From Saprospiraceae bacterium (GTDB taxonomy: Bacteria; Bacteroidota; Bacteroidia; Chitinophagales; Saprospiraceae), in assembly GCA_029262975.1 (NCBI GenBank), contig JAJCYJ010000838.1:1-7173 (forward strand): a stretch of DNA of 7,173 nucleotides, read 5' to 3'. Position 1 is the first letter of the stretch; each line of letters starts with the position of its first letter. The notes under the pieces are model-generated. The model worked only from the letters and a program-made list of their open reading frames with translations, did no database searches and had not been told where the DNA came from. This document shows, piece by piece, positions 4,165 through 7,173 of the stretch. The position numbers were made by a program, and so were the translations under genes.

Positions 4165-7100
4165 CTACTTCTCTTTCTCCCACCCCATCGGGCGCTTCCA
4201 CCTTACAGGTGCAGCCGGCTCAGGCTTCATTTCAAAAGGACTTTCTATGAGCAAGCGCAATGCTTCTTCTACAGCTTTTTCTAATTGTGGGTCTCTTCCT
4301 GCCAATACAGATTTAGGGTCCATAATCACTTCTATATCAGGTGCAATGCCCTCACCTTCAACAGCCCAATTGCCATCAACGTCAAAGAATCCTCCCCTGG
4401 GTGCGACCATTCTGCCACCATCTATAAACGGTGGTGTGTCCCAGGTCCCGACAAGTCCTCCCCATGTACGTGTTCCGACTAATGGGCCTATGCCTTTCAT
4501 GTGAAACATATAGGGTAGTAAATCTCCTCCTGAACCTGCCCGCTCGTTGATGATCATCACTTTGGGACCCCAAATACCAGCTATGGGCGTTGTCCAGGGT
4601 CGATTATCACCCGCTTTACTGTTGAAGTAGCCAAATAATTCACGACTCATAATATCTATCATATAGTCCGCCGCAGATCCACCGCCGTTATTGCGTTCAT
4701 CAATGATGACCCCCTTCTTATCCTGTTGTGAAAAATAATACCTGTTGAAGGATGTAAATCCAGGTCCACCTGTATTGGGTACATACACATATGCCAGCTG
4801 TCCATTGGATAATTCATCTACTCTACGCCGGTTGCCCTCGATCCAATCAACTGTACGTAGTCGATTTTCATTACTTATCGGCACCACAGTCACGATTCGC
4901 TCTTCACCATCCTGGCCGCTTTGAACAGAGAGTCTTACCTGCTTTCCTGAAGTTTCTTCAAAGAATTGAAACAGGTTGTTATTACTGGTCACCGAATGGC
5001 CATTTACAGAAGTGATAAAATCCCCCTCTTTAATATCAAGACCAGGTTGTGACAACGGAGCATTGACAGAAGGATTCCATTGTTCTCCTGAATAAATCTT
5101 TGAAATTTTGTAGCGTCCATTATCTAGAATATAATCAGCACCCAACAAACCGATACCGACCCGATCAATATCCGGCATATCCCCGCCCCGGACATATGAA
5201 TGACCAATCGCAACTTCACCGCTCAGGATGTCTACAACATAGTTGAGATCTGAACGATGGCGTACATAGTCTATCCAAGGCGAATACCAGGACCATACCT
5301 GATCCCATGGTGCACCATGGACATTGTCTACATATAGGAAGTCCCGCATATACCGCCAGCCTTCTTTGAAGATTTGGTGATACTCCGCCATAGGATCAAC
5401 TTTAATTCTAATATCTAACTTGAGCCCATCTTCTTCTTTATTAGGTTTGCCTGAAATAGAAGAAATACTCCAGCTACTTCCTTGCCGATATAAGGCATGG
5501 GCACCATCAAATGAGGTCACAAATGAGGAAATACCTGATACATAAGTGTCCAGTTTTTGCTCTTTAAAGTCATATTTTTTGACAACCAATCCACCCTCTC
5601 CCGTTTCGACAACCAAAACAGAACCTTCCGGGCTTCTCTCCAAACCAACATATTCACCCGATACATCTGCTACAGCAACTACGCGATTTTGTATTCCCTC
5701 GAAGTCGATAGGTTTGGATGCTTCCTCTTTCTTCTCGGACTCATCCTCCTTTATTTCGGAAGTTTTATCTTCTTTTTTAACTTCTTCTTTTTCCTCTTCG
5801 GCTTCCTCCTCATCACTCTTTGGGATCAGGGGAGATGCACCATCTTTGTGCAATACGCTTACATAGAGCGTACGACTGACAGACGGATCATACGAACTCA
5901 TATCCAGCCACCCGGAAGCCAAACCATAGTCAGTGCTTGCGAGGAAGTACAAATATTCACCGCCCTGATCAAAGATGGGTGTTTCAATATCTGCCAAGCC
6001 ATCTGTCACCTGGTGGGTCATACTCGTCTCAGTATCATAGATAAAGACAGATTTGAAATGACTTTCTTGTTGTCGGGCGTATGCAATATATCGGCTGTCG
6101 GGAGACCAAATGGGGTTCATCGTTCGATTAGGATGGGCATAGCGATCAGTAGCTATTTTTACAAATGCATCGGTCTGATTATTAAAATACCAAATATTAT
6201 AATCCGTATCCGTAAATGCAATCTTCTGGCCATCCGCCGACCAATCTGGTCTATAATAAAATGTACCTGCCGGGACTGCCAGTGACTTGGTCTGAGCGCC
6301 AAATTGATCTGAAATTACTAATTGATATTCGCCTGATGCATCACTGAACCATGCAACGCGGTCTCCTTTTGGGTTCCAGGATGGTGATCTGTCCGCTGTA
6401 CCAGATGTATTTGTAAGATTTCTAAAACTGCCGTGTTTTTTAGGTACAGTTATTACCTCACCCCGATATTCGAATATGGCCCGTTTCCCATTTGGCGAAA
6501 GCGAGGGATTTTGAAGGTTATTCCCTCGAACATTTTCCCATCGTGGCATAGCAAAATTCATGTCACCTCTGACATTAATTTCCAATTGTATGGATGAAGT
6601 ACTTCCTCCTTCCAGCAAATGAAGATACCCACCCTGCTCAAAGATTATATCATCTTCGAAGGCATCAAGACTTTTGATATCATACTTTTTATAGAAAGTG
6701 ATCTGTTGCTCTTGTTGGGTCGTGATATCGAAGGACCATATATTGCTTACATAATCCCGTTCGGACAAATAATATACCTGGTTGCCAACCCAGACAGGAT
6801 CCAGGTGTCGTTCTTTATCCGATTGTGGTGTTCGCATCAAATCTCCATTTGACAAATCTTGTATCCATATGGGCATGGCTTGGCCACCCCTGTAGTTACG
6901 CCACTCAGGATCCCATGATGTTATGGGTGTATACGCTAGATATTTGCCGTCCCCGGAAATCTCACCGTAGGCTGCACGCGTAACATTCAGGGCCTCAGGA
7001 AAACCTCCATTTTCACCAATGCTGTAAAAAGAATTAGTCTCAGTGGGATGTCCGGATCTACCGCTCCTGAAAATGATTTTGTTATCAGGACTCCATCCCT

Positions 7101-7173
7101 GGACAATGTCTCCTCCCGGATGCCAGGTTAATCGCTGGGGACTTCCACCTGTCGCATCCACAACATAGACATC
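4165..7173 (-). CDS. Tricorn-like S41 family peptidase, N-terminus beyond window edge
   Basis: This is a serine peptidase of the tricorn type that cleaves short peptides or unfolded protein; bacterial forms with a signal peptide act in the periplasm. The frame stays open to the right edge, so 1002 residues and the stop (TAG, 4165-4167) are visible. The GTG at 7159-7161 is an internal Val, not the start; about 80 N-terminal residues are probably missing. Numbering from that Val: PD40 propeller blades (NPSLSPNGKRAIF 218-230, PSWNPKGDRVAW 260-271, RPDWSADGQKIAF 304-316, NPIWSPDSRYIAY 349-361); a Glu/Lys-rich linker 449-482; a second part with His654 in GHSYVRGGD; a PDZ domain about 668-762; and the S41 core with DERNNGGG 821-828, nucleophile Ser877 in NERAGSGGD, and Glu935 in VEGEG. 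His654, Ser877 and Glu935 match tricorn His746, Ser965 and Glu1023, so it should be active. Family call is firm; substrate is unknown. Confidence 0.93.
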   Translation of the reverse strand, partial: DVYVVDATGGSPQRLTWHPGGDIVQGWSPDNKIIFRSGRSGHPTETNSFYSIGENGGFPEALNVTRAAYGEISGDGKYLAYTPITSWDPEWRNYRGGQAMPIWIQDLSNGDLMRTPQSDKERHLDPVWVGNQVYYLSERDYVSNIWSFDITTQQEQQITFYKKYDIKSLDAFEDDIIFEQGGYLHLLEGGSTSSIQLEINVRGDMNFAMPRWENVRGNNLQNPSLSPNGKRAIFEYRGEVITVPKKHGSFRNLTNTSGTADRSPSWNPKGDRVAWFSDASGEYQLVISDQFGAQTKSLAVPAGTFYYRPDWSADGQKIAFTDTDYNIWYFNNQTDAFVKIATDRYAHPNRTMNPIWSPDSRYIAYARQQESHFKSVFIYDTETSMTHQVTDGLADIETPIFDQGGEYLYFLASTDYGLASGWLDMSSYDPSVSRTLYVSVLHKDGASPLIPKSDEEEAEEEKEEVKKEDKTSEIKEDESEKKEEASKPIDFEGIQNRVVAVADVSGEYVGLERSPEGSVLVVETGEGGLVVKKYDFKEQKLDTYVSGISSFVTSFDGAHALYRQGSSWSISSISGKPNKEEDGLKLDIRIKVDPMAEYHQIFKEGWRYMRDFLYVDNVHGAPWDQVWSWYSPWIDYVRHRSDLNYVVDILSGEVAIGHSYVRGGDMPDIDRVGIGLLGADYILDNGRYKISKIYSGEQWNPSVNAPLSQPGLDIKEGDFITSVNGHSVTSNNNLFQFFEETSGKQVRLSVQSGQDGEERIVTVVPISNENRLRTVDWIEGNRRRVDELSNGQLAYVYVPNTGGPGFTSFNRYYFSQQDKKGVIIDERNNGGGSAADYMIDIMSRELFGYFNSKAGDNRPWTTPIAGIWGPKVMIINERAGSGGDLLPYMFHMKGIGPLVGTRTWGGLVGTWDTPPFIDGGRMVAPRGGFFDVDGNWAVEGEGIAPDIEVIMDPKSVLAGRDPQLEKAVEEALRLLIESPFEMKPEPAAPVRWKRPMGWEKEK

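Noticed and set aside
3827..4504. Plus-strand 225-residue open frame with LNP repeats
   Set aside because: It crosses the repeat array and then runs antisense through the firmly supported catalytic domain of the peptidase.
5557..6285. Plus-strand 242-residue open frame rich in Phe and Leu
   Set aside because: It is the complement of the peptidase linker and propeller; the Phe/Leu run mirrors the Glu/Lys-rich linker. It is not a membrane protein.
7159..7161. GTG as start of the peptidase
   Set aside because: The frame stays open to the window edge with a family-typical DVYVVDATGG context, so this is an internal Val.

Overview
The window looks like a chromosomal stretch of an AT-rich member of the Bacteroidota, probably of Cytophagales type. 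This is inference from three things. There is a large tricorn-type S41 peptidase with the PD40 propeller, charged linker, PDZ and S41 layout common in that phylum. Shine-Dalgarno sites are not evident. The intergenic DNA is long and full of short low-complexity repeats. No rRNA, tRNA, CRISPR array, insertion sequence or phage gene is visible.

All five supported genes lie on the minus strand, so transcription runs from the right edge to the left. From the right: a tricorn-like protease missing its N-terminus at the window edge (4165-7173); a 515-base repeat-rich spacer (3650-4164); an AcpH-family acyl carrier protein phosphodiesterase (3080-3649); a 353-base spacer with a possible gene remnant; an unrecognised lipoprotein (1923-2726); a 327-base spacer; an unrecognised 157-residue protein (1122-1595); a 291-base gap filled by one frame broken by a single TGA (793-1125); and an unrecognised exported protein (228-830). 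The left edge may hold the last 30 codons of a convergent plus-strand gene.

Only two genes have recognisable roles. The tricorn-like protein should degrade peptides, probably in the periplasm. AcpH removes the 4'-phosphopantetheine arm from holo-ACP, or is a relative that cleaves a similar phosphodiester. The large spacers and the lack of shared pathway argue against one tight operon. The three left-hand proteins are orphans to me, and their spacers contain coding-like but broken frames, as expected of a region under decay or turnover.

The most unusual part is the spacer between the peptidase and acpH. It packs at least five short-repeat types into about 500 bases: 7-base AT-rich doublets, a GTTGTTCG doublet, two copies of an ACTTAGGAACTTT / ACTTAGGCAC module, a GC-rich hairpin core and a 6.3-copy array of a 9-base unit. 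Related TAATTGATAATT sequences lie in opposite orientation on either side of the last three. It may be a dispersed non-coding repeat element; a genome-wide search would settle that.
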